Assembly (NCBI GenBank): GCA_009773165.1 | Contig: WOUZ01000006.1 | Location: 1-64,000 of the forward strand | DNA length: 64,000 nt | Source: Bacteroidota bacterium | GTDB lineage: Bacteria > Bacteroidota > Bacteroidia > Bacteroidales > F082 | Direction of reading: 5' to 3' | Shown: in pieces, positions 35,543-42,882 of the stretch | Numbering within the stretch: position 1 is the stretch's first letter | How the letters are laid out: every line of letters begins with the position of its first letter | Notes under the pieces: model-generated | Databases searched by the model: none | What the model saw: only the letters and a program-made list of their open reading frames with translations | Told to the model about the DNA's origin: nothing | Position numbers and translations under genes: made by a program

Positions 35543-35725
35543 GGGCTGAGGGGTTTAGATGGGTTTAGAGGTTTAGAGGTTTAGATGTTTAGGGTTGATT
35601 CGTTGATTTGTTGATTCGTTTATTTGTTTAGGGCTGAGGGGTTTAGAGGTTTAGATGTTTAGATGTTTAGGGTTGATTCGTTGATTTGTTGATTTGTTGA
35701 TTCGTTGAGGGCTGGGGCGTGATTG
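35543..35725. repeat. Octamer repeat tract entering a gene's 3' end
   Basis: Two rounds of GGTTTAGAGGTTTAGATG followed by GTTGATTCGTTGATTTG words, ending in GAGGGCTGGGGCG. The right part overlaps the last codons of the 90-residue gene that ends at 35667. Confidence 0.7.
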
Positions 35726-35939
35726 AGGTTGTTTCGTTGGTTTGTTGGGTGTCTGAAAGGATGGTGCTTTGGATGTGGATGTCTTCCTTGAGTTTGTTCA
35801 GGAAGTCGCGGAGGGCGCGGTGTTCGGTGATGGTAAGGGGCTTGGAGAGGTCGTAAGGAAGTATAATGTCGTTACGAACCCAGACTTTGGTGTTGTTGAC
35901 CTGGATGAGGTCGGGCTGAAGGGTGGTGATGTGGATCAT
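35667..35939 (-). CDS. Small element protein with repeat-encoded tail
   Basis: 90 residues. The first 55 look like a real small protein (MIHITTLQPDLIQVNN, ILPYDLSKPLTITEHRAL, FLNKLKEDIHIQ) with no recognised domain. The last ~18 (PSTNQQINKSTNQP) are simply the TTGATTTG repeat translated, so the reading frame has been extended or truncated by the repeat. Same strand as its neighbours. Confidence 0.55.
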   Translation of the reverse strand: MIHITTLQPDLIQVNNTKVWVRNDIILPYDLSKPLTITEHRALRDFLNKLKEDIHIQSTILSDTQQTNETTSITPQPSTNQQINKSTNQP

Positions 35940-35940
35940 T

Positions 35941-36150
35941 TTTTTAGGTGTTGATTTGTTGATTTGTTGATGCGTTTATTTGTTGAAAGGTGGTTTAGGG
36001 GTTGAGGAGTTTAGATGTTTAGATGTTTAGGGTTGATTTGTTGATTCGTTGATTTGTTGATTTGTTGAGGGCTGACGCATGATGGTTAAGTCTTTTGGAC
36101 TTTGGTCTTTTGGACTTTAGTCTTTGGTTTTTGGTCTGCAGTCTTTAGTG
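35941..36150. repeat. Octamer and TTTGGTCT repeat tract
   Basis: GTTGATTTGTTGATTTGTTG, then GGTTTAGGGGTTGAGG and TTTAGATG words, then a second GTTGATTTG run with GAGGGCTGACGCATGATGG, then TTTTGGACTTTGGTC words. The last part encodes the Lys/Thr-rich tail of the HTH gene. Confidence 0.7.
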
Positions 36151-36448
36151 GCTGAGGCGTTTGCTTTAAGTTTTTGGGGCTTGTGGGATGGGTTGTATAG
36201 TTCGATTCGAGGAGTTTTTCGATGTCGGTCATAATGTAGTAGATCTTGGCTCCGATCTGGGAATAGGCAATGACTTTTTCGTCGCGCCAGTTTTGAGCTG
36301 TGCGCTTGGATATCTTCATGATCTGAGCGAACTCGCTGTTGTCGATGAATTTTGTCGGTGGTTTGAGCTTCTCTACTATTGCGCTGATTTGCTCGATACG
36401 TGACATCAATTGCTGAAATTGATCTTTTGGGATGATGATTGCTTCCAT
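36086..36448 (-). CDS. Helix-turn-helix DNA-binding protein (excisionase/MerR-like)
   Basis: 120 residues from the ATG at 36448 (MEAIIIPKDQFQQLMSRIEQ), preferred over a start 63 bp upstream that would add an unlikely hydrophobic leader overlapping the promoter. An N-terminal coiled segment precedes a winged HTH of the HTH_17 type (FAQIMKISKRTAQNWRDEKV, AYSQIGAKIYYI), as in small regulators and excisionases of Bacteroides mobile elements. The C-terminal 30 residues (KTADQKPKTKVQKTKVQKT) are encoded by low-complexity repeats. It heads the minus-strand module, and palindromic sites lie just upstream, so autoregulation is plausible. Confidence 0.75.
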   Translation of the reverse strand: MEAIIIPKDQFQQLMSRIEQISAIVEKLKPPTKFIDNSEFAQIMKISKRTAQNWRDEKVIAYSQIGAKIYYIMTDIEKLLESNYTTHPTSPKNLKQTPQPLKTADQKPKTKVQKTKVQKT

Positions 36449-36476
36449 TTTCTTTTGTGTTAAAAAGTTAATGGTG

Positions 36477-36514
36477 CAAAAGAATATATAAAAAATTAGC
36501 CACATTGTCACAAA
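36477..36514 (-). promoter_or_regulatory. Candidate Bacteroidota promoter of the HTH gene
   Basis: Read on the minus strand, TTTG (36511-36514) is followed after 22 bp by TATATTCTTTTG (36477-36488), close to the TTTG / TAnnTTTG promoter pattern of Bacteroidota. The -33-like element is part of the arm of the 28-bp palindrome, so a bound protein would block it. Confidence 0.4.
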
Positions 36515-36595
36515 GCAGCCACATGTGGCTGCTTTGTTCGTATCATTCTGATTAATAAGATGTTACAAAAGGCTCAAATTGGAGTCGATGTGGCT
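36498..36595. promoter_or_regulatory. Operator/iteron block A with 28-bp perfect palindrome
   Basis: Contains AGCCACA (36498), the palindrome centred on AGCCACATGTGGCT (perfect from 36510 to 36537) and TGTGGCT (36589). Spacing between site starts is 19 and 72 bp. It lies 50 bp upstream of the HTH start codon. It may be the operator of that protein or part of an element origin. Confidence 0.6.
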
Positions 36596-36721
36596 TTTGA
36601 TTTTTTACGTTTTATGGAACGTTTTTTCAAAAATAGACATGTTTTAATTTTAACCTTAGACACTGATTTACAATACAATAAGCAAATATTTGAAGGAGGT
36701 AAAAATGCTTAAAAAAGTGTC

Positions 36722-36818
36722 AGCCACGTAAATTATTTGCAGCCACATGTGGCTTTTATGCATGTATCATGTTGATATATAGCATGTTAAAAAATGATCA
36801 AAATGAGTTTATGTGGCT
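36722..36818. promoter_or_regulatory. Operator/iteron block B (copy of block A)
   Basis: AGCCACG (36722), the palindrome AGCCACATGTGGCT (36741-36754) and TGTGGCT (36812), spaced 19 and 71 bp, 224 bp from block A. The DNA between sites is similar but diverged, so selection seems to hold the sites and their spacing. Confidence 0.6.
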
Positions 36819-37186
36819 TTTGAGACTTTTTTGCAGTTTTTTTGACATTCGAAGCATGTATTTTCTGGGTTAAGGTATTAAGTGCTGGCATACAATAGTT
36901 TATGTGCACAACATAATTAGGGATTTGTAGTGAATTTTGTAGAATATTGGATGGACGATGAAGCAAAAAGTGATGGAATCAACAAAAACATCTATTCAAT
37001 AACCCAAAGAAGGTGAAGGATAATCTACAAAACTTTCAGGAATGGAAATGTTTTATACGATTACCAAAAAAATAAGATGTAATAAAATGAGTATAGAAAT
37101 AAGACACAATAGATTTGTGACTTAATCTTAGATTTTTAATTGAAAAGAGCAAGATCGGTTTGCAAGACAATTATGTAAAATATTGA
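36819..37186. other. AT-rich intergenic region
   Basis: About 370 bp between block B and the 290-residue gene. No gene, hairpin or repeat could be supported. Confidence 0.4.
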
Positions 37187-38059
37187 CTAATCGATATCGA
37201 ACTCTCTTTCAATTTTCGGCCTGCTCTCCGGTTTTGATGAACTTAGGTAGGTGCGTACTGTGGAAGAATTCAGTGCTGATCCATCAGCTTCGCAAAAGGA
37301 GTTGCATATATGATCGGTTGCCTGGGCGATCGTCCATGGAAACATCCGCTTGCCGTTTCTGGATTTTTTGTTTATCATTTTAAAATAAATATCGCAGAGT
37401 ATCTTGAGGTCGGCCTGGACAGGGAGTTTTTTTCCAGTAACGAGCGCGTTCTTTTTTTCTTTAATTTTCTGGTTGTGTATCTCTTGTTTTTCAATGCGTT
37501 CAATCTCTATCTGGCATTGAAGGTCGAAGGGTTGCTCTTTGGTAGAAAGAAAGTCAGGTGGGCTTTGCTTGTAATCATAGATTTGGTTCTGGAGGAAGGA
37601 TATTTTTTCATCAGAGGTTTCATAGGCTACGAGCAACTCTTTCACTGTTGCGAAACTGTATTCCTTTTCAGCATTGTATCCATTGAGTTTTTTCTCATAT
37701 CTAAGTGGTTTTGATGCTTTCTCCATTAATTCGTGTCTTTTAATGGATATCTCTGATACGAATTTTACCTGACGGTGATGAAGAGGCCTTGTGTCGAAAT
37801 GGTTTAGATTCTCCTTGATGAGTTTTTCAAGTGAGTTGATCCATAAGATAGGCTGTTTGACAAGGGAACACTGGTAGTCGAGGAAAGCAGATGATTCAGA
37901 CAGACCAATATGTATGATTTTTTTAAATAAAGCTTCACAATATTTCTCCATTGTGAAGGGTAAATCAATAACAAAATCAAGCTCTATTTCGGATTTGTTG
38001 ATCTTATAAATGTACTCGTTAAATACTGTACTGACTAATTTTTGGTTAAGGTTTTTCAT
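37187..38059 (-). CDS. Uncharacterised protein next to the putative attachment site
   Basis: 290 residues, soluble, helix-rich and charged, without a motif I can name. The last 80 residues (FPWTIAQATDHICNSF, LNSSTVRTYLSSSKPESRP) recall the C-terminal end of small Bacteroidota mobile-element proteins, with an HTH-like look. It is not a recognisable tyrosine or serine recombinase: no R-H-R-Y set and no resolvase motif is seen. Same strand as the replication module; 380 bp separate its start from the tRNA-like fragment. Confidence 0.55.
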   Translation of the reverse strand: MKNLNQKLVSTVFNEYIYKINKSEIELDFVIDLPFTMEKYCEALFKKIIHIGLSESSAFLDYQCSLVKQPILWINSLEKLIKENLNHFDTRPLHHRQVKFVSEISIKRHELMEKASKPLRYEKKLNGYNAEKEYSFATVKELLVAYETSDEKISFLQNQIYDYKQSPPDFLSTKEQPFDLQCQIEIERIEKQEIHNQKIKEKKNALVTGKKLPVQADLKILCDIYFKMINKKSRNGKRMFPWTIAQATDHICNSFCEADGSALNSSTVRTYLSSSKPESRPKIEREFDID

Positions 38060-38440
38060 TTAATCACAATTTTATTGCTGACAATCATGCAAGGGTTACT
38101 GGTCTGCAAAAGTCTAGTTCCCGCCACTAATAAGGATCGTTACAGCATGCAGACAAAAATTTTGTGATGTAAAAACCGACGAAAAAGACAATGTAAAAAT
38201 ACAGTTAAGTTTTTGGGATAATATGCGCTGAAAACTAAAATATTTCAACAATTAGCATTATTCTTAAATTAAATGCATCGTTTTTACGAGATATAAAAGT
38301 AAAAGTATTATCTTAGCGTTTGAAACGATGTCATTTGCATTGAAATGCATAACCTGTTGATTCTGACAGAGTTTTCGGTGGATTAAAGATTTTTTGCTTT
38401 TATAAAATAATGAATTTGAGAGATATGAGAGGGATAGATT

Positions 38441-38459
38441 GAGTCCCGTCCGGTCCGCT
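38441..38459 (+). other. tRNA-Asp-like 3' end fragment, candidate att site
   Basis: GAGTCCCGTCCGGTCCGCT reads like the T-arm 3' strand, the acceptor 3' strand (CCGGTCC) and a G discriminator as in tRNA-Asp. No 5' half (no GGACCGG, D-arm or anticodon arm) is found upstream. Integrases often leave such a 3' copy at one edge of an element. Confidence 0.4.
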
Positions 38460-38483
38460 GGGTAAGATAACAGATCTTACAAA

Positions 38484-38516
38484 AACGCTAATTTTTAAAA
38501 AATTAGCGTTTTTTTT
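38484..38516 (+). terminator. Strong hairpin terminator after the tRNA-like fragment
   Basis: AACGCTAATTTTT pairs perfectly with AAAAATTAGCGTT (13-bp stem, 1-nt loop) and is followed by a T run. Its place directly after the tRNA-like 3' end fits the natural terminator of a tRNA gene. Confidence 0.7.
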
Positions 38517-38798
38517 GTTTATACCCATTCCCCATCAGATTTCTCCCTACTAAAATATTCATCTTTCTAAGACTCAAGGCTGCAAAGTTCTGAATGGAAA
38601 CACTTTAACGATGCAAAGACATTTTGTATTGAACTTTTCTTTTTTCATTAATTTTAACCCAGCCACAGATTCTTTTCCTCTTAACGACATACTTTTATTG
38701 ATATCCTACAGGATAGAATTAAAGAAAATTAAAGAAAAAATAGTGCTCAATTTGATGTTTCTCATTGTACCTTTACAAGGTAAAAATTCGATGAAATT

Positions 38799-39887
38799 AT
38801 GAGAAACAAGGCAGCATTTCCAGGACAATACATTCAGGGACAAGGAGTTTTAAGTGACTTACCGGTTCTTATTGAAAATTTTGGCAAAAAAGCACTCCTG
38901 CTTGTGTCGGCAAGTGGCAGAAACATCCTTCAATCCCAGCGGGGAACTCGGATAGAATCGGACAACATCATTATTGAGCTTTTCAATGGCGAATGTTGTG
39001 AAGACGAGCTTGGCAGGTTGCTCGATTTTGTAAAAGCAACCGCATGTGATGTAATGGTTGGCATGGGTGGCGGAAAATGTATCGACACAGCTAAAATTGT
39101 TGCCGATCGCGCCCATATTCCTGTCATAGTGGTACCAACCATTGCATCAACCGACGCCCCTTGCAGCGGCTGTGCTGTTGTTTACAGCAATGAGGGTGAA
39201 TTTGAGAGTGTAAAATATCAGAAACAAAATCCTGCTGTCGTTCTCGTTGATCTGCAACTGATAGCCACCTCTCCAACCCGGCTTTTTGTTGCCGGAATGG
39301 GCGATGCCCTTTCAACCTGGTTCGAAGCAAGGTCGTGCGACAGAACTCAGTCGAAGAATGAATGCGGAGGTACCAGCACCATGACAGGCCTGCATCTTGC
39401 GAAACTGTGCTACGATACCTTACTGGATTATGGTTTGCTTGCTAAAATAGCATGCGACAACAGACTTGTGACACCAGCCTTATCAAAAATAACCGAAGCC
39501 AACATTTTATTGAGCGGCATTGGTTTCGAAAGTAGTGGTTTAGCAACAGCACATGCCGTTCACAACGGGCTGACAGCTCTCGCAGAGACACACGCTTTTT
39601 ATCATGGTGAAAAAGTTGCCTTTGGCGTGCTGACAGGCTTTCACCTCAACGGTTCGGATCCCGATGAGATTGAGACGGTGTATTCTTTTTGCGAACAGGT
39701 TGGACTTCCTACTACCCTGGCTGAAATTGGTCTCGACAGAAATAACAGAGAGTATCTTATGATTGCTGCAGCTAAAGCATGCGAGCCTGAACAATCAATT
39801 CATCATGAGGCCGGTGAAATCCACCCCAAAAATGTATTGGAAGCAATGCTCATGGCTGATGCAATCGGAAATTTGAGAAAAAGTTAA
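38799..39887 (+). CDS. gldA: Glycerol dehydrogenase
   Basis: 362 residues of the iron-containing alcohol dehydrogenase superfamily, closest to NAD-dependent glycerol dehydrogenase, which converts glycerol to dihydroxyacetone. The NAD-binding loop is GMGGGKCIDTAK (88-99). Metal ligands are D169 (GMGDALSTWFEA), H252 (ATAHAVHNG) and H269 (FYHGEKVAFG). PTIASTDAPCSGCAVVY is the usual signature. Length is normal. It is a single gene with no glycerol operon beside it and the first ordinary chromosomal gene right of the putative attachment site. Confidence 0.9.
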   Translation: MRNKAAFPGQYIQGQGVLSDLPVLIENFGKKALLLVSASGRNILQSQRGTRIESDNIIIELFNGECCEDELGRLLDFVKATACDVMVGMGGGKCIDTAKIVADRAHIPVIVVPTIASTDAPCSGCAVVYSNEGEFESVKYQKQNPAVVLVDLQLIATSPTRLFVAGMGDALSTWFEARSCDRTQSKNECGGTSTMTGLHLAKLCYDTLLDYGLLAKIACDNRLVTPALSKITEANILLSGIGFESSGLATAHAVHNGLTALAETHAFYHGEKVAFGVLTGFHLNGSDPDEIETVYSFCEQVGLPTTLAEIGLDRNNREYLMIAAAKACEPEQSIHHEAGEIHPKNVLEAMLMADAIGNLRKS

Positions 39888-40005
39888 TTATTTATTGATT
39901 TAGGCTTTTTAAGGTCGTATCTTTAACGCTTGAAGTTAAGACTTTACCCATCAGAATTAAGTGATCGACGATTGAAACAGCTACCTTCATTTAAAAAACA
40001 ACCAA

Positions 40006-40399
40006 ATGATCAAACCATTAAATGACGCTTCAGGCACGATAATCTTCGTAAAACAACACGGAGTTGTGACGCTTGAAAATATGCGGCTAGGGATTTCTTT
40101 CCTCAGAGACAATAAGGATTTGCCAAAAAAAATTGCGAATCCTCGAAGATTCGACAGATGTAAAAGTAACTTTTTCGATTAAAGAAATCGACTTTTTAGT
40201 AGAAGCATTAAACGAGACAACCCAAAACTTTACTACTGTTAAACATGCAGTAATACTCAATTCACCGGTAAACACCGTATTTGCAATGATTCTTACTTCA
40301 AAGAAATTGGTGAAGAATTATGAGTTAAGTGTCTTTTCGTCTGTCTCAGCTGCCTTAGCATGGTTGGGATCGGATTTAAAATCTGTTCCAACAGAATAA
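40006..40399 (+). pseudogene. STAS/SpoIIAA-like protein, frameshifted in an A8 run
   Basis: Translation from the ATG at 40006 gives MIKPLNDASGTIIFVKQHG and onward to DNKDLPKK, where a run of eight A (about 40123-40130) shifts the frame. With seven A the protein continues LRILEDSTDVKVTFSIKE and ends with VFSSVSAALAWLGSD, a complete protein of about 130 residues of the SpoIIAA-like STAS type common in Bacteroidota. As written, the frame stops early and the second half lacks a start. It is either a sequencing error in a homopolymer, a real pseudogene, or slippage-dependent expression. Confidence 0.6.
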
Positions 40400-40410
40400 A
40401 ATTGCAGTCT

Positions 40411-41187
40411 TTAGTACTTATTAAAACGTTTGCCGAAGGCATAACTAATATAGAAATTAAGCAGGAATGGATTGTCACGGCTGTCATCCATGATATTAAC
40501 TCCCTGAGGAAAAAAGTCAAGAGAGACGCCTATTTCAGCGGCTTTGGTGGAGGTACGCACGGTCCCAAACTCCACATTTAACCCAAGTTTAGCATAGATT
40601 CCGGGAACCAGACTGATTTCGTTTAAGCCTTTTGTAAAAGGGGCTCTTCCGTAGATATCATCCCATGAGTAATTCGCTGCCGAAAATTTACTTGTAACAA
40701 TTTCATAATCAAGCGCACCCGATGGGAGTTGCAATATGTTGACCACAAAAAGATAATAAGGCTTCTCCAAAGCCAGACTCAGTCCTGTTTCGTAGAGCCA
40801 GCGCAACTCAACACCACCCCAATAAGGTTTCCTGTTCAGGAGATATTTGTTCGAGTAAGCCGCCCGAATTACAAGCACATCATTGAGCTTTCCATAAACA
40901 TAGCGTTTGGAATTATCCCAGTAAGGATTGATTGTTTTGATCTCCTTACCTGAGCGCATGTTTACAATTTCAAAAGCATAGATTCGTGTGCGGAGCGCAT
41001 TTACGTTCTTTCCTGTGCGATAACCCACACCAAGGCCATGAGAATGAGCCAAAATAACTCCTGATCTCTCATTGCTAAAAATGATCTGATTGTCGAGGGT
41101 ATCAAGCTGCGGGTCGATTTGAGCAACAGCAGTGAGTGAATGAATCAACCCTGACACTGTCATCATCAAAATGGGTAAGATGCGCAT
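40411..41187 (-). CDS. Outer-membrane beta-barrel-like protein
   Basis: 258 residues with signal peptide MRILPILMMTVSGLIHSLTAVAQ. The rest alternates polar and hydrophobic residues with aromatic belts (GVGYRTGKN, YKLGLNVEFG-like strands, FYISYAFGKRF end), as in small outer-membrane barrels. The C-terminus ends near an aromatic strand. I recognise a Bacteroidota family but no function. It is followed upstream, on the same strand, by a small lipoprotein gene. Confidence 0.65.
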   Translation of the reverse strand: MRILPILMMTVSGLIHSLTAVAQIDPQLDTLDNQIIFSNERSGVILAHSHGLGVGYRTGKNVNALRTRIYAFEIVNMRSGKEIKTINPYWDNSKRYVYGKLNDVLVIRAAYSNKYLLNRKPYWGGVELRWLYETGLSLALEKPYYLFVVNILQLPSGALDYEIVTSKFSAANYSWDDIYGRAPFTKGLNEISLVPGIYAKLGLNVEFGTVRTSTKAAEIGVSLDFFPQGVNIMDDSRDNPFLLNFYISYAFGKRFNKY

Positions 41188-41243
41188 AGTTCTGTTAAGG
41201 GTTGAAACGGTTTTTGATCAGCGTGCTGATAAAAACCAATAAA

Positions 41244-41372
41244 TCAATATCTTACTTCTTTCTGAAACTTCTGTGTTTCACCATAAGCAGCACATTTTGA
41301 TGTAGATTTACATGAAGTAAACATGGCTGTGCCAACCAAAATTACAATAGCAACGGCAAGGATCTTTTTCAT
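41244..41372 (-). CDS. Small lipoprotein (42 aa)
   Basis: MKKILAVAIVILVGTAMFTS is followed by the lipobox Cys21 and KSTSKCAAYG, ending QKEVRY. The signal peptide with a lipobox (MFTSC) and the short Cys-containing tail match the tiny lipoproteins common upstream of envelope genes in Bacteroidota. It lies 56 bp before the barrel protein on the same strand, so co-transcription is likely. Confidence 0.65.
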   Translation of the reverse strand: MKKILAVAIVILVGTAMFTSCKSTSKCAAYGETQKFQKEVRY

Positions 41373-41528
41373 ATTTTTACACATTCTTTTTATCTTTTAC
41401 AACAGCGTACAAAGTAAATGGTTTTTCGCGAAACAGCGAGCCTTCTGGTTTATTAAATTCAACAAAAGAATGAAAGGTGTTTTGCGCTAACCTGTTTATT
41501 GCTTTAACGAGAAACAGATTCATTTAGT

Positions 41529-42215
41529 ATGTTAATAACAAAAGCTGTTCAACCAGTCATCGAAGAAAGCTGGCTGGAGGTGCTTCGATCAGAGTTCGAA
41601 GCCCCTTATTTTCTTAGCCTGAAATCGTTTTTGGTGGAGGAAAAACAAAAATACACCATCTTTCCTCCGGGTAATCTTATCTTTAACGCATTCAACACCA
41701 CTCCTTTGCATCGTGTCAAAGTAGTCATACTTGGGCAAGATCCTTATCATGGTCCGGGACAGGCTCATGGCCTTTGTTTTTCTGTTCCAGCGGGCATTGA
41801 TATTCCACCTAGTCTGCGTAACATTTTTAAGGAACTCCACTCCGACCTGTCATTTCAAATTCCTAACCATGGAAATCTTGAGAAATGGGCCCGTGAAGGC
41901 GTTCTGCTTATCAATGCAACACTTACAGTACGCATGAGTCAGGCAGGCTCACATCAGGGTCATGGCTGGGAGATTTTCACTGATGCTGCTATACGTGCTA
42001 TATCAACTCATTCATCCTCAGTAGTTTTTTTGCTTTGGGGTAACTATGCTATTGCAAAAGAATCACTGATAGATCACGAGAAGCATTTAGTGCTTAAAGC
42101 GCCGCACCCCTCCCCTTTGTCGGCTTCAAGAGGTTTTCTCGGGTGCAGGCATTTCTCTAAAACGAATGAATATCTCAAAAAAAATGGCCGTGAACCAATC
42201 GATTGGCAAATCTGA
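41529..42215 (+). CDS. ung: Uracil-DNA glycosylase
   Basis: 228 residues. It removes uracil from DNA as the first step of base-excision repair. Family 1 signatures are clear: GQDPYHGPGQAHGLCFSV (69-86) with catalytic Asp71, FLLWGNYA, and the Leu-loop motif HPSPLSASRGFLGC with the catalytic His. Length is standard. The next gene, rdgB, also guards DNA against damaged bases and follows after 70 bp. Confidence 0.95.
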   Translation: MLITKAVQPVIEESWLEVLRSEFEAPYFLSLKSFLVEEKQKYTIFPPGNLIFNAFNTTPLHRVKVVILGQDPYHGPGQAHGLCFSVPAGIDIPPSLRNIFKELHSDLSFQIPNHGNLEKWAREGVLLINATLTVRMSQAGSHQGHGWEIFTDAAIRAISTHSSSVVFLLWGNYAIAKESLIDHEKHLVLKAPHPSPLSASRGFLGCRHFSKTNEYLKKNGREPIDWQI

Positions 42216-42285
42216 AAAAAAATAAAACTACTTGATAACCGATAAGCTATCAGGTTCAAAATAAATAAATTACTTATCAAAAAGA

Positions 42286-42882
42286 ATGAAAGATCTCATC
42301 TTCGCTACCAACAATGCTCATAAACTGGAGGAAATCACTTCCATCACCAAGGCTCATTTTCGCATACTTACCCTAAACGACATAGGTTTTTCAGGAGAAA
42401 TACCTGAGACATCACTCTCCATTGAAGGCAACGCCCTCCAAAAAGCAGAGTTTATTTATAAGCGATTCAGCACCAACTGTTTTGCTGATGACACAGGGTT
42501 AGAAGTTGATGCTCTCGATGGTGCACCGGGAGTATATTCAGCCAGGTATGCAGGTGAAAATGCCAGTTATACCGACAATGTGGTGAAACTTTTGGAGGCA
42601 TTAAAAGGAATTGAAAATCGTAATGCGCGTTTTAAAACCGTCATAGCTCTGATCATTGACGGTCAGCCTTACTTTTTTGAAGGTATCATTTCAGGAAAAA
42701 TCTCCGATAGTCCAAAAGGCACAAGTGGATTTGGATACGACCCGATTTTTATTCCGGAAGGATATCAGGAAAGTTTTGCCGAGATGCCATCAGAATTAAA
42801 AAACATCATCAGCCACAGGGGTTTAGCAACAAAAAAACTAACGGATTTTCTGCTTAATAAGGTTAAAGAACATTCTCTATAG
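42286..42882 (+). CDS. rdgB: Non-canonical purine NTP pyrophosphatase (RdgB/HAM1)
   Basis: 198 residues. It hydrolyses dITP, ITP and XTP to monophosphates, cleaning the nucleotide pool. Typical signatures are FATNNAHKLEEI (6-17), FADDTGLEVDALDGAPGVYSA (65-85), GFGYDPIF and a late SHRG. Its 3' end overlaps the convergent ddl gene by 20 bp. Confidence 0.95.
   Translation: MKDLIFATNNAHKLEEITSITKAHFRILTLNDIGFSGEIPETSLSIEGNALQKAEFIYKRFSTNCFADDTGLEVDALDGAPGVYSARYAGENASYTDNVVKLLEALKGIENRNARFKTVIALIIDGQPYFFEGIISGKISDSPKGTSGFGYDPIFIPEGYQESFAEMPSELKNIISHRGLATKKLTDFLLNKVKEHSL

Noticed and set aside
37187-38059. Tyrosine recombinase at the attachment site
   Set aside because: The catalytic R-H-R-Y pattern cannot be found in the protein.
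38430-38460. Complete tRNA gene
   Set aside because: Only the 3' end resembles a tRNA. There is no matching 5' acceptor strand, D-arm or anticodon arm upstream, and the T-loop deviates.
38611-38802. 63-residue plus-strand frame overlapping the gldA start
   Set aside because: Composition is that of AT-rich leader DNA, and the 4-nt overlap with gldA is not supported by any motif.
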